The notes beneath the pieces are model-generated. The model did not search any database. It saw only the letters and a program-made list of their open reading frames with translations, and was not told the origin of the DNA. A stretch of DNA of 64,000 nucleotides from an uncultured Oscillospiraceae bacterium (lineage in GTDB: Bacteria > Bacillota > Clostridia > Oscillospirales > Oscillospiraceae), in contig CALXGH010000021.1 of assembly GCA_944387845.1 (NCBI GenBank), positions 1 to 64,000 of the forward strand, in the 5' to 3' direction. Of the stretch, positions 16,926 to 22,366 are shown piece by piece. Position 1 is the first letter of the stretch, and every line of letters begins with the position of its first letter. The translations under genes and the position numbers were made by a program.

Positions 16926-17279
16926 TCAGTCAAGGCTTATGGAGTCAACAAAGACATCCACACTGCTTACTTTTATACCGGTAACTACCGATACTTTGTA
17001 AGCTACTTCGGAAATAATACTCTTGCAGATAGCCGGAATATTTACTCCGTGTTCGATGATGATGTGAAGTTCTATCGAAACAGTATCGTTATCGTTGAAA
17101 GTTACATATACGCCTTTCCCCATGGATTCGCGTTTTAAAAGGTGGACGAGCCCGTCAGTAACCGAGCGCATAGCCATACCCTTTACGCCGAAACAGCTGG
17201 TGGCAGCTTCGCCGACAAGAGTGGTAAATACGTCCGCATTGATGTAAATGAAACCATTATCATTTTCAAGTTTCACCAT
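16926..17279 (-). CDS. Asp23/Gls24 family protein (YloU-like)
   Basis: A 117-residue cytoplasmic or membrane-associated protein of the alkaline-shock family. It shows the family's GEAATSCFGVKGMA segment (about residue 25) and LHIIIEHGVNIPAICKSI, and ends with VTGIKVSSVDVFVDSI, the conserved C-terminal strand. Proteins of this group are linked to envelope stress and, through operon conservation, to FakA. The start ATG is preceded by GGAGTAGGATC. A second family member sits at 54271 in this window. Function at the molecular level is not established for the family. Confidence 0.9.
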   Translation of the reverse strand: MVKLENDNGFIYINADVFTTLVGEAATSCFGVKGMAMRSVTDGLVHLLKRESMGKGVYVTFNDNDTVSIELHIIIEHGVNIPAICKSIISEVAYKVSVVTGIKVSSVDVFVDSISLD

Positions 17280-17511
17280 GATCCTACTCCATTTCTAAAA
17301 AATATTTGAAATATTGCCGGTTTATTTGTTACTTAGTTAATATATGATATATATAATTTGAATATCCTGATTGAAAATACAAATTATATACAAAACGACA
17401 AAAATGCCTTAGCTAATAGATTATAATATATTTACACAAAAACTACAAGCATTTTACCTGTAAGGGGAAAAGAAAACTTGCAAAAATTCCCTGGTTATAT
17501 TTATAAAAATA

Positions 17512-17540
17512 TTGAATTGCAAATCATAATAGTGTAAAAT
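17512..17540 (+). promoter_or_regulatory. Probable promoter of the small membrane peptide gene
   Basis: TTGAAT (17512-17517) and TAAAAT (17535-17540) with 17 bases between. The 17280-17576 gap otherwise holds A/T-rich sequence that should include the divergent Asp23-fakA promoter, which I could not place with confidence. Confidence 0.45.
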
Positions 17541-17576
17541 AATAAAACAATTACAGAAATTTCGGGAGGATACAGC

Positions 17577-17756
17577 ATGAATAAAACTGTTAAGACAATT
17601 TTATGTATCGTAGCAGCTGTTGCCGCAGCCGTTGCTGTTATATGCGCCATAGTCAGATACAGAGACCAGATAGTCGATTTCCTCACGGGTGTCAAAGAAA
17701 AAGTTGCGAAAAGACGCTTTACAGAAGAGGAATATGAGGACTTTGCAGATATTTAA
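17577..17756 (+). CDS. Small single-span membrane protein, 59 residues
   Basis: An unrecognised small protein. It begins MNKTVKTILC, has a hydrophobic Ala/Val-rich span at residues 7-26, then a charged cytoplasmic tail ending FTEEEYEDFADI. The tail has a basic half (KEKVAKRR) and an acidic end, resembling the layout of YtxH-like small proteins, but there is no clear family match. Support for it being real: GGGAGG eight bases before the ATG, a plausible promoter 37 bases upstream, and a perfect terminator 45 bases after the stop, so it is a complete one-gene unit. It lies between the divergent Asp23-fakA operon and a CofE-like gene. Confidence 0.75.
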   Translation: MNKTVKTILCIVAAVAAAVAVICAIVRYRDQIVDFLTGVKEKVAKRRFTEEEYEDFADI

Positions 17757-17800
17757 GTTTTTATATGATAATATAAAGTGATTAATTAAATATTAATTAT

Positions 17801-17830
17801 AAAAGACGGTTTTATCTAAAACCGTCTTTT
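17801..17830 (+). terminator. Intrinsic terminator
   Basis: A perfect 13-bp stem (17801-17813 with 17818-17830), AAAAGACGGTTTT and its complement, with loop ATCT; the right arm ends in T bases. Confidence 0.88.
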
Positions 17831-17965
17831 ATTTATGCATGTAAGCGCTCTGCATATGAGAGTTTATATATGGCATATAGGGAATTTTACTTCAGAGGAG
17901 CTTAAGGCATCTTTAAGGATGATTGGATATTATATCCTTAGTATCAATCACAAAGGAGAAAAAAG

Positions 17966-18667
17966 ATGGATTTTAAGGCCAATGAGGGAAAAAAACTGGA
18001 GATATGTACATCGGTTGGGGCATTTGAGAGGTATCCTGTAAAAACTCATTTTGTTCAAATAGGGGAGAGCTATGTAGAGCTTGTAAATAAATATATCCTG
18101 CCTTATTACGAGGAAGGAGACATCATAACGATAAGCGAGAAGATAATTTCGCTGTGTCAGAGACGAATAGTATATAAAAAAGATATGAAGCTTTCGCCTC
18201 TTGCAAAGTTTCTTTCAAAATTTGCTTCTCATAGTGAGGCTGGGATAGGAGTTGACAGTGTATGGAAAATGCAGTTCGCAATAGATCACTGCGGTGCTCT
18301 GAAGATTATATGGGCGGCTATTTGTGCGGGAATAGCCAAAATGTTTGGAAAAAAGGGAGTGTTTTACGATATAGCCGGACCGGAAGTTAGAGGTCTTGAC
18401 GGATTTTACGACCACAGTTTTAAGGAGTATGGACGGTTTGGGATAATGCTCCCAGAATGTCCGTCTGCGGTGTGCGATGAGATATACAAAGAGACTGGGG
18501 TGATGGCTGCTGTAGTTGACGCAAACGATTATGTTAGGGATATTTTGGGGAAGTGTTCCATGATCAGTTACAGCTATGATGAAATTGCAGAAATGATAAA
18601 GGATAATCCTTCAGGTCAGTCAACACAGATGACGCCGTTTGTTATAATACGAAAAGTAGAAAACTGA
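17966..18667 (+). CDS. CofE-like protein (coenzyme F420-0:L-glutamate ligase family)
   Basis: True CofE adds glutamate to coenzyme F420-0 with GTP. This 233-residue chain follows the pattern of a branch of that family common in Firmicutes: KTHFVQIGESYVELVNKYI, GDIITISEKIISLCQRR (about residues 52-68), FGKKGVFYDIAGPEVRGLDG (about 128-147), VVDANDYVRDILG and a C-terminal DNPSGQSTQMTPFVIIRK. Clostridia with this protein usually make no F420, and no other F420 gene is in the window, so the substrate is probably different. A good site AAAGGAG precedes the ATG. It stands alone between two terminator-bounded units. Family fairly sure, function open. Confidence 0.72.
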   Translation: MDFKANEGKKLEICTSVGAFERYPVKTHFVQIGESYVELVNKYILPYYEEGDIITISEKIISLCQRRIVYKKDMKLSPLAKFLSKFASHSEAGIGVDSVWKMQFAIDHCGALKIIWAAICAGIAKMFGKKGVFYDIAGPEVRGLDGFYDHSFKEYGRFGIMLPECPSAVCDEIYKETGVMAAVVDANDYVRDILGKCSMISYSYDEIAEMIKDNPSGQSTQMTPFVIIRKVEN

Positions 18668-18758
18668 GGTATTTTTAAATTAATAATACTTTAACATATT
18701 TTACTGAAATTCTATTATATAATGATAATGAAATAGTTTTAAAAAGGCGGGAAGAAAA

Positions 18759-19199
18759 ATGAATATAGCTTTTTTTCTGACACCGAAAGTCAATGTATCA
18801 TACATTTATGATGATTTTACAATAAGACAGAGCCTTGAAAAAATGAGGTTCCATGGTTATACATCCGTGCCTGTAATATCCCGGGACGGAAAATACGTAG
18901 GGGTAGTGAGCGACGGCGATTTTCTCTGGTACATAGTTGATTTTATGAGAGAAAATATAAAAGATGGGGTCAAAGATATGGAAAAGGCCAGGGTAAAAGA
19001 CCTGCTCCGTAAAAAGGGTCAGGCCAAGTTGCCTGTGAGCCCCGTTAGAATCACCGCACAGATAGACGAGCTGGTAGAGACGGCCATGAAGCAGAACTTT
19101 GTGCCGGTTATCGATGATAATGACGCTTTTGTGGGGATAGTTACAAGAAGAGCCATAATCCAGCAGCTTTATAAGGAAAAAGAGGCGGCAGTAAGCTGA
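18759..19199 (+). CDS. CBS-domain pair protein
   Basis: The 146-residue protein is made of two CBS motifs, which bind adenosyl ligands such as AMP, ATP, SAM or c-di-AMP and usually regulate a partner. The first repeat includes MRFHGYTSVPVISRDGKYVGVVSDGDFLWYI (split here into MRFHGYTSVPVISRDG and KYVGVVSDGDFL, residues about 29-55), the second QNFVPVIDDNDAFVGIVTRR (about 115-134). A 60-residue linker separates them. AAAGGCGGGAAG precedes the ATG. It is followed by a terminator. No partner enzyme is next to it. Confidence 0.85.
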   Translation: MNIAFFLTPKVNVSYIYDDFTIRQSLEKMRFHGYTSVPVISRDGKYVGVVSDGDFLWYIVDFMRENIKDGVKDMEKARVKDLLRKKGQAKLPVSPVRITAQIDELVETAMKQNFVPVIDDNDAFVGIVTRRAIIQQLYKEKEAAVS

Positions 19200-19206
19200 A
19201 AAATAT

Positions 19207-19240
19207 AAAACAGGACGGTGTAAACTGTCCTGTTTTTTTG
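19207..19240 (+). terminator. Intrinsic terminator after the CBS gene
   Basis: AAAACAGGACGGT (19207-19219) folds on ACTGTCCTGTTTT (19224-19236) with one G-U pair, followed by a T run. Confidence 0.85.
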
Positions 19241-19309
19241 CTTCTGGATAGCGGATGAAAATTTGGCATAAAAAAACTGCCGCGGACAGGTCCACTTTGT
19301 TTAGAAAGT

Positions 19310-19369
19310 CCGTGTCTGGGTTTTCCGTGTACGGGTTTTCCGTGTCTGGGTTTTCCGTGTACGGATAAG
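19310..19369. repeat. Four 15-bp tandem repeats, left array
   Basis: Units at 19310, 19325, 19340 and 19355. They alternate between CCGTGTCTGGGTTTT and CCGTGTACGGGTTTT; the last is altered to CCGTGTACGGATAAG. The same array with its 45-base tail recurs at 20991-21050. Each core (CCGT-GT-ACGG) is nearly palindromic. Read on the minus strand it would encode a GKPVHGKPRH-type peptide, which I do not believe is translated. Confidence 0.9.
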
Positions 19370-19403
19370 CCGAACAAGGGGTGTTTAGTGAGGATTAAAA
19401 AGA

Positions 19404-19480
19404 AAAGAGCGGGTTTACACCCGCTCTTTATAAATAACAAAAATGAAATAAAACCGCCCTTTTTAAGCTAAAAAGGCGGT
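19404..19480 (-). terminator. Two hairpins downstream of the truncated tRNA-Thr copy
   Basis: On the minus strand the first hairpin after the tRNA fragment pairs ACCGCC...TTTTT arms (19453-19464 with 19470-19480), and a second 11-bp hairpin (19404-19414 with 19419-19429, loop TTAC) follows. The second is the same stem as the terminator of the intact tRNA at 21085-21110, but with the loop in the reverse-complement orientation. Confidence 0.7.
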
Positions 19481-19483
19481 CTT

Positions 19484-19545
19484 TGGAGCTGCTAGGCAGA
19501 ATCGAACTGCTGACCTCTTCATTACCAATGAAGTGCTCTACCTAC
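19484..19545 (-). pseudogene. Truncated tRNA-Thr copy (3' part only)
   Basis: These 62 bases match the 3' part of the intact tRNA-Thr at 21137-21212 with a single mismatch (19501, in the T loop). They include the encoded CCA end, acceptor 3' strand, T arm, anticodon arm with GGT and part of the D arm. Beyond 19545 the match stops: the 5' acceptor strand and D stem are lost, so it cannot fold as a tRNA. The layout (intact gene plus a distal 3' fragment on its downstream side) is that of a tRNA attachment-site duplication. Confidence 0.85.
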
Positions 19546-19586
19546 GACATGCTACGCAGTTTTTTTAGATAATTTGGTATGCTTCG

Positions 19587-19745
19587 CAGCCTTTCGCGGG
19601 CTGGTCTAATCTTGTTGTAGTCAAGCACTCATCATAAATTACCTTTCAAAAGAACGGTGCAAGCATAAAACAGCAGTCAAGGGTAAATGAACGCTTCGCG
19701 CCCTTGACAAGCTGTTTTAGAAAAAGGTAAATCTTTTGAAAGGAG
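19587..19745 (+). ncRNA. Structured leader candidate upstream of the HNH gene
   Basis: Three nested or successive stems can be drawn. CAGCC (19587-19591) pairs with GGCTG (19599-19603). An outer stem CCTTTCAAAAG (19642-19652) pairs perfectly over 11 bases with CTTTTGAAAGG (19733-19743). Inside it AAAACAGC and GTCAAGGG (19667-19674, 19676-19683) pair with CCCTTGAC and GCTGTTTT (19701-19708, 19711-19718). The outer stem covers the AGGAG ribosome binding site (19741-19745) of the HNH gene. I do not recognise a known RNA family; group I or II intron cores were not evident. Confidence 0.55.
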
Positions 19746-19753
19746 AAAATATT

Positions 19754-20065
19754 ATGATGAGTTCACGCATTGACAACGCAACAAGAAAGAAGATTTACGC
19801 CCGCGATGGCTGGCGGTGTGCGCTCTGCGACGGTACAAACGGCCTACAGATACACCACTACATCAAGCGCAGTTTAGGCGGCACAAATACGCCGCATAAC
19901 CTCGTAACACTGTGCTCAGCTTGCCATAGCCACGTACATGGCTTTCCGCTCTATGAGACCTACATAACACCAGAGGACATAGAGCAGGCAATCTGCGAAT
20001 ACCTCTCGGATATGTACGCACCAAACTGGAATCCGTACAGAAAAGGAGCACACCCATTAGAATAG
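19754..20065 (+). CDS. Small HNH endonuclease-type protein
   Basis: HNH proteins are metal-dependent nucleases found in phages, introns and small mobile elements. This one is 103 residues with a single HNH module: WRCALCDGTNGLQIHHYI (zinc cysteines and the HH pair, about residues 21-38), SLGGTNTPHNLVTL with the central Asn, and CSACHSHVHG with the second zinc pair and terminal histidines. No RuvC, intron-maturase or DNA-binding domain is attached. The start at 19754 follows AAAGGAG. It lies inside the tRNA-Thr-flanked island, behind a foldable leader and before a strong terminator. Phage-packaging HNH proteins have similar size, but no phage gene is nearby. Confidence 0.82.
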   Translation: MMSSRIDNATRKKIYARDGWRCALCDGTNGLQIHHYIKRSLGGTNTPHNLVTLCSACHSHVHGFPLYETYITPEDIEQAICEYLSDMYAPNWNPYRKGAHPLE

Positions 20066-20072
20066 CCAAAAG

Positions 20073-20100
20073 GAAAGGCCGGGCTTGTGCCCGGCCTTTT
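20073..20100 (+). terminator. Intrinsic terminator after the HNH gene
   Basis: A 12-bp stem (20073-20084 with 20089-20100; AAGGCCGGGC/GCCCGGCCTT) with loop TTGT and a T run. Confidence 0.9.
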
Positions 20101-20107
20101 CTATTGC

Positions 20108-20129
20108 TATAATTATAGAACAAATGTTC
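20108..20129 (+). promoter_or_regulatory. Promoter -10 with a LexA-like palindrome
   Basis: A perfect TATAAT (20108-20113) is followed by AGAACAAATGTTCT (20117-20130), whose core GAAC-N4-GTTC matches the Gram-positive LexA box. The -35 is weak. A repressor bound here would cover the transcription start of the gene at 20156. Confidence 0.45.
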
Positions 20130-20155
20130 TGTTTGTCGCTGGAAAAGGATTGAAA

Positions 20156-20410
20156 ATGAAAAAAGAAGAATTATCAGAATGGAGTAAAAAACATATGAAA
20201 ACAGTATCGACGAGACTAAACGAAGAAGACTACTACAATCTGCAGAGACTATGCAAACAGCAAAGAATAAGCATGCACCAAGCGTTACGCTTCATGGTAG
20301 CAATATTCTTGAGAGCGGGAAGACTACCTTTAAAGTCAAATAAATTGAAGCGGGATTTTGATAATTATATCGACGATGACTTCATGTACGACGTTTACAA
20401 AAACAGCTGA
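20156..20410 (+). CDS. Small basic protein, possibly ribbon-helix-helix DNA-binding
   Basis: An 84-residue protein that I cannot assign to a named family. Residues 17-50 (MKTVSTRLNEEDYYNLQRLC followed by KQQRISMHQALRFM) read as a short strand and two helices in the spacing of ribbon-helix-helix repressors (TRLNEEDYYNLQRLCKQ... then a SMHQALR second helix). The C-terminal third is acidic and aromatic. The start at 20156 follows AAGGAT. It is the second gene of the island, behind its own promoter with a LexA-like site. Plausible roles are copy or excision control of the element; this is inference from position. Confidence 0.6.
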   Translation: MKKEELSEWSKKHMKTVSTRLNEEDYYNLQRLCKQQRISMHQALRFMVAIFLRAGRLPLKSNKLKRDFDNYIDDDFMYDVYKNS

Positions 20411-20990
20411 AAATGAGACACTTCGACTAATAGGAAAAACTACGACGGAAGGTAGGTTTATACCACAATATATGGTAGTAGTATAAGATACCTACTACTA
20501 AATATAAGATAGGAATAAGACAGGAAAAAGACAGAACAAAAGAATAGCAAATTGTGGAAAACTTACTGCGGAAAAAGGGCAAATTGTGGAAAACTCAGCG
20601 TATAACAGAAGGTTGTGCTATTCTACAAAGAGAAGAAAAAAGAGGTGCCCGCCCTCGGCGGCTGGTGGTTGTTTGGCCCCGCCTCTCCCTTGCGCATGGT
20701 CGCCCCGCCGTTTGGGGCTGTTGTTGTCTTGGTGCTCCGTGTCGGCGGGCTTCGGCCGCGCGGCGTTCCTTCGGCCCTTCGCGCCTCGGCTTGCGCCGCG
20801 TTGCCTCGGCTGTCGCGCGCCCGCGCCCCCTTTTTGCAGTACAGCCTAAATCTGATAACTACACTGCAGCGGTATGGCGGCGGTGGCTGTCCTCTCTCTT
20901 CGCTCGCTGAGCACGCTCTGCGGCCTACCGCCCTTCGGGTCTCTCGGCCTCGAGCTAAATACGCTCGCTCCGTTTGAGGACAGACCCCCG
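20411..20990. other. Non-coding part of the island: hairpin, DnaA-box-like repeats and a GC-rich block
   Basis: No credible gene is seen. Bases 20475-20481 pair with 20492-20498 (GTAGTAG/CTACTAC). A 15-base direct repeat AAATTGTGGAAAACT begins at 20549 and 20581; it contains TTTTCCACA on the minus strand, which fits the relaxed DnaA box. From about 20640 to 20990 the sequence is strikingly GC-rich with G/C-run codons in all frames, unlike everything around it. The overlapping open frames here have arginine/alanine-rich composition typical of chance frames in GC-rich DNA. Confidence 0.5.
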
Positions 20991-21050
20991 CCGTGTACGG
21001 GTTTTCCGTGTACGGGTTTTCCGTGTACGGGTTTTCCGTGTACGGATAAG
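20991..21050. repeat. Four 15-bp tandem repeats, right array
   Basis: Units at 20991, 21006, 21021 and 21036; the first three are identical (CCGTGTACGGGTTTT) and the last is CCGTGTACGGATAAG as in the left array. From 21036 to 21095 the sequence is identical to 19355-19414. Confidence 0.92.
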
Positions 21051-21084
21051 CCGAACAAGGGGTGTTTAGTGAGGATTAAAAAGA

Positions 21085-21110
21085 AAAGAGCGGGTGTAAA
21101 CCCGCTCTTT
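21085..21110 (-). terminator. Terminator of the tRNA-Asp/tRNA-Thr transcript
   Basis: An 11-bp stem (21085-21095 with 21100-21110; GAGCGGGT/ACCCGCTC), loop GTAA, followed on the minus strand by TTTCTTTTTAATCC. Confidence 0.85.
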
Positions 21111-21136
21111 ATATGGCCTGCAACTAGGCTTTAATA

Positions 21137-21212
21137 TGGAGCTGCTAGGCAGATTCGAACTGCTGACCTCTTCATTACCAATGAAGTGCTCTACCTACTG
21201 AGCTATAGCAGC
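21137..21212 (-). tRNA. tRNA-Thr (anticodon GGT)
   Basis: Read on the minus strand, the 76 bases give acceptor GCTGCTA/TAGCAGC, D stem GCTC/GAGC, anticodon arm CTTCA-TTGGTAA-TGAAG (anticodon GGT), a T arm with GTTCGAATC, discriminator T and an encoded CCA. It is followed by the island whose far end holds a 62-base partial copy. Confidence 0.96.
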
Positions 21213-21216
21213 ATAA

Positions 21217-21293
21217 TGGCGACCGAGAAGGGGCTCGAACCCTCGACCTCCAGCGTGACAGGCTGGCGTTCTAACCAACTGAACTACTCGGCC
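21217..21293 (-). tRNA. tRNA-Asp (anticodon GTC)
   Basis: On the minus strand 77 bases form acceptor GGCCGAG with CTCGGTC (one G-U), anticodon arm CCAGC-CTGTCAC-GCTGG (anticodon GTC), T arm with GTTCGAGCC and an encoded CCA. It is 4 bases before tRNA-Thr in the same transcript. Confidence 0.96.
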
Positions 21294-21361
21294 GTATATA
21301 ATTAAAGGCGAAACCAGAGCCGAAAATACGGACTTATGGGTTTTCCATCCTTAGCTTTGTA

Positions 21362-21390
21362 ATTATACAATCTAAAAAAATATATGTCAA
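21362..21390 (-). promoter_or_regulatory. Perfect-consensus promoter of the tRNA operon
   Basis: On the minus strand TTGACA (21390-21385) and TATAAT (21367-21362) are 17 bases apart, all twelve positions matching consensus. The start of transcription would be about 60 bases before tRNA-Asp. Confidence 0.88.
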
Positions 21391-21436
21391 CAGAATTTAT
21401 TTATGCTGCTCAATTTGAAAGCCATGGCGGCTTTTG

Positions 21437-22366
21437 CTATTCCATAGACTCAAGAGCAGCTATCATGTCCGGCCTTTTTATATCCGCGCAAATATCAAGA
21501 AACTTACCTGATACAGGGTCGCAAAATCCCATGTGGAAAGCGTGGAGGGCCTGGGGAGATATACCAAGAGTACTGCTGAGCTCAGATGAACGCTGGGTAA
21601 AATACATATTGTCTCCCAAAATCGGACAACCTGAGTGGAGACAGTGGACCCTTATCTGGTGGGTACGTCCGGTCTCCAAAATAAAAGACACCTGGGACAC
21701 TATTTCTCCGGCTATTACACCTTTTTTTATTGTTTTGTAGTGTGTAACAGCTTTTTGCCCGCGGCTGTCAACGGTCCTTATTATATCTCTGCCGTCGGGA
21801 CGGTATATTGGAAGGTCAATAGTCCCTTCGTTTTCCGGAAAAGAGCCAAGGACTATGGCTATATACTCTTTAAAAGCGTCATCTTTTTTAAGAGATTCGA
21901 TAGCTCTTGTCATATAAAAGCTGTTTTTCGCGAAGAGAACTATGCCGCTGGTGCCTCTGTCCAGTCTGTTGACGCTGTGGCATGTACCATGGCCTGTTGT
22001 ACGCTTTAAGTACCCTGCCACATAATTTGACAGGGTGTCCATGTACTGGGCGCGGGAGGGATGGGTTATCATTCCACTGGGTTTGTTTACAAGGAGAATT
22101 CCCTCGTTTTCATATAAAATATCCAGCGTACCGTCCTGAGGCACGTTATCGCACTCAGGCTCCGCCCGGCTAAGGTCTGCCGTTATGGTTTCGCCACCCC
22201 TAAGTATGTAATTTGTATACTGACTTTTACCATCTACGAAAATACCGTCTGCCCTTTTAAGACGCCGCACCATGGAGGCCGACAGCTGCATATCTGTCCG
22301 TAGTACATTTTGCAGTTTTCGGCCCTGGCTGTCCTGGGGCACACGGTATTTTATCTCCATAATCAA
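21437..22366 (-). CDS. RluA/RluD-family pseudouridine synthase
   Basis: Enzymes of this family convert uridines in rRNA or tRNA to pseudouridine. The 309-residue chain has an N-terminal S4-like RNA-binding part (LQNVLRTDMQLSASMVRRLKRADG region, residues 17-40), then the catalytic domain with VNRLDRGTSGIVLFAKN (catalytic Asp about residue 137) and GRTHQIRVHCLHSG and PILGDNMY motifs near 230-250. The start codon overlaps the murF stop by 4 bases on the minus strand, so it is the last gene of ddl-murF-synthase. Which uridine is modified cannot be told. Confidence 0.9.
   Translation of the reverse strand: MIMEIKYRVPQDSQGRKLQNVLRTDMQLSASMVRRLKRADGIFVDGKSQYTNYILRGGETITADLSRAEPECDNVPQDGTLDILYENEGILLVNKPSGMITHPSRAQYMDTLSNYVAGYLKRTTGHGTCHSVNRLDRGTSGIVLFAKNSFYMTRAIESLKKDDAFKEYIAIVLGSFPENEGTIDLPIYRPDGRDIIRTVDSRGQKAVTHYKTIKKGVIAGEIVSQVSFILETGRTHQIRVHCLHSGCPILGDNMYFTQRSSELSSTLGISPQALHAFHMGFCDPVSGKFLDICADIKRPDMIAALESME

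Noticed and set aside
17835-18041. 68-codon open frame overlapping the CofE-like gene start
   Set aside because: Lies in another frame over the ribosome binding site of the stronger gene and begins right after a terminator.
19484-19545. Second functional tRNA-Thr
   Set aside because: The 5' acceptor strand and D stem are lost, so it cannot form a cloverleaf.
19587-20065. IscB/OMEGA-type RNA-guided nuclease (HNH with upstream RNA)
   Set aside because: The HNH protein is only 103 residues with no RuvC part or bridge helix, and the leader does not look like an omega RNA.
20554-20977. Three overlapping open frames of 87-120 codons in the GC-rich block
   Set aside because: Arginine/alanine/proline-rich composition in all frames, no ribosome binding site and no family resemblance; typical of chance frames in GC-rich DNA.
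19310-21050. 15-bp repeats considered as a CRISPR array
   Set aside because: The units are directly adjacent with no spacers and there are no cas genes.
20846-21058. Open frames on the minus strand encoding GKPVHGKPVHG-type repeats (also at 19141-19440)
   Set aside because: They simply read through the 15-bp tandem repeats and the terminator; no start signals.
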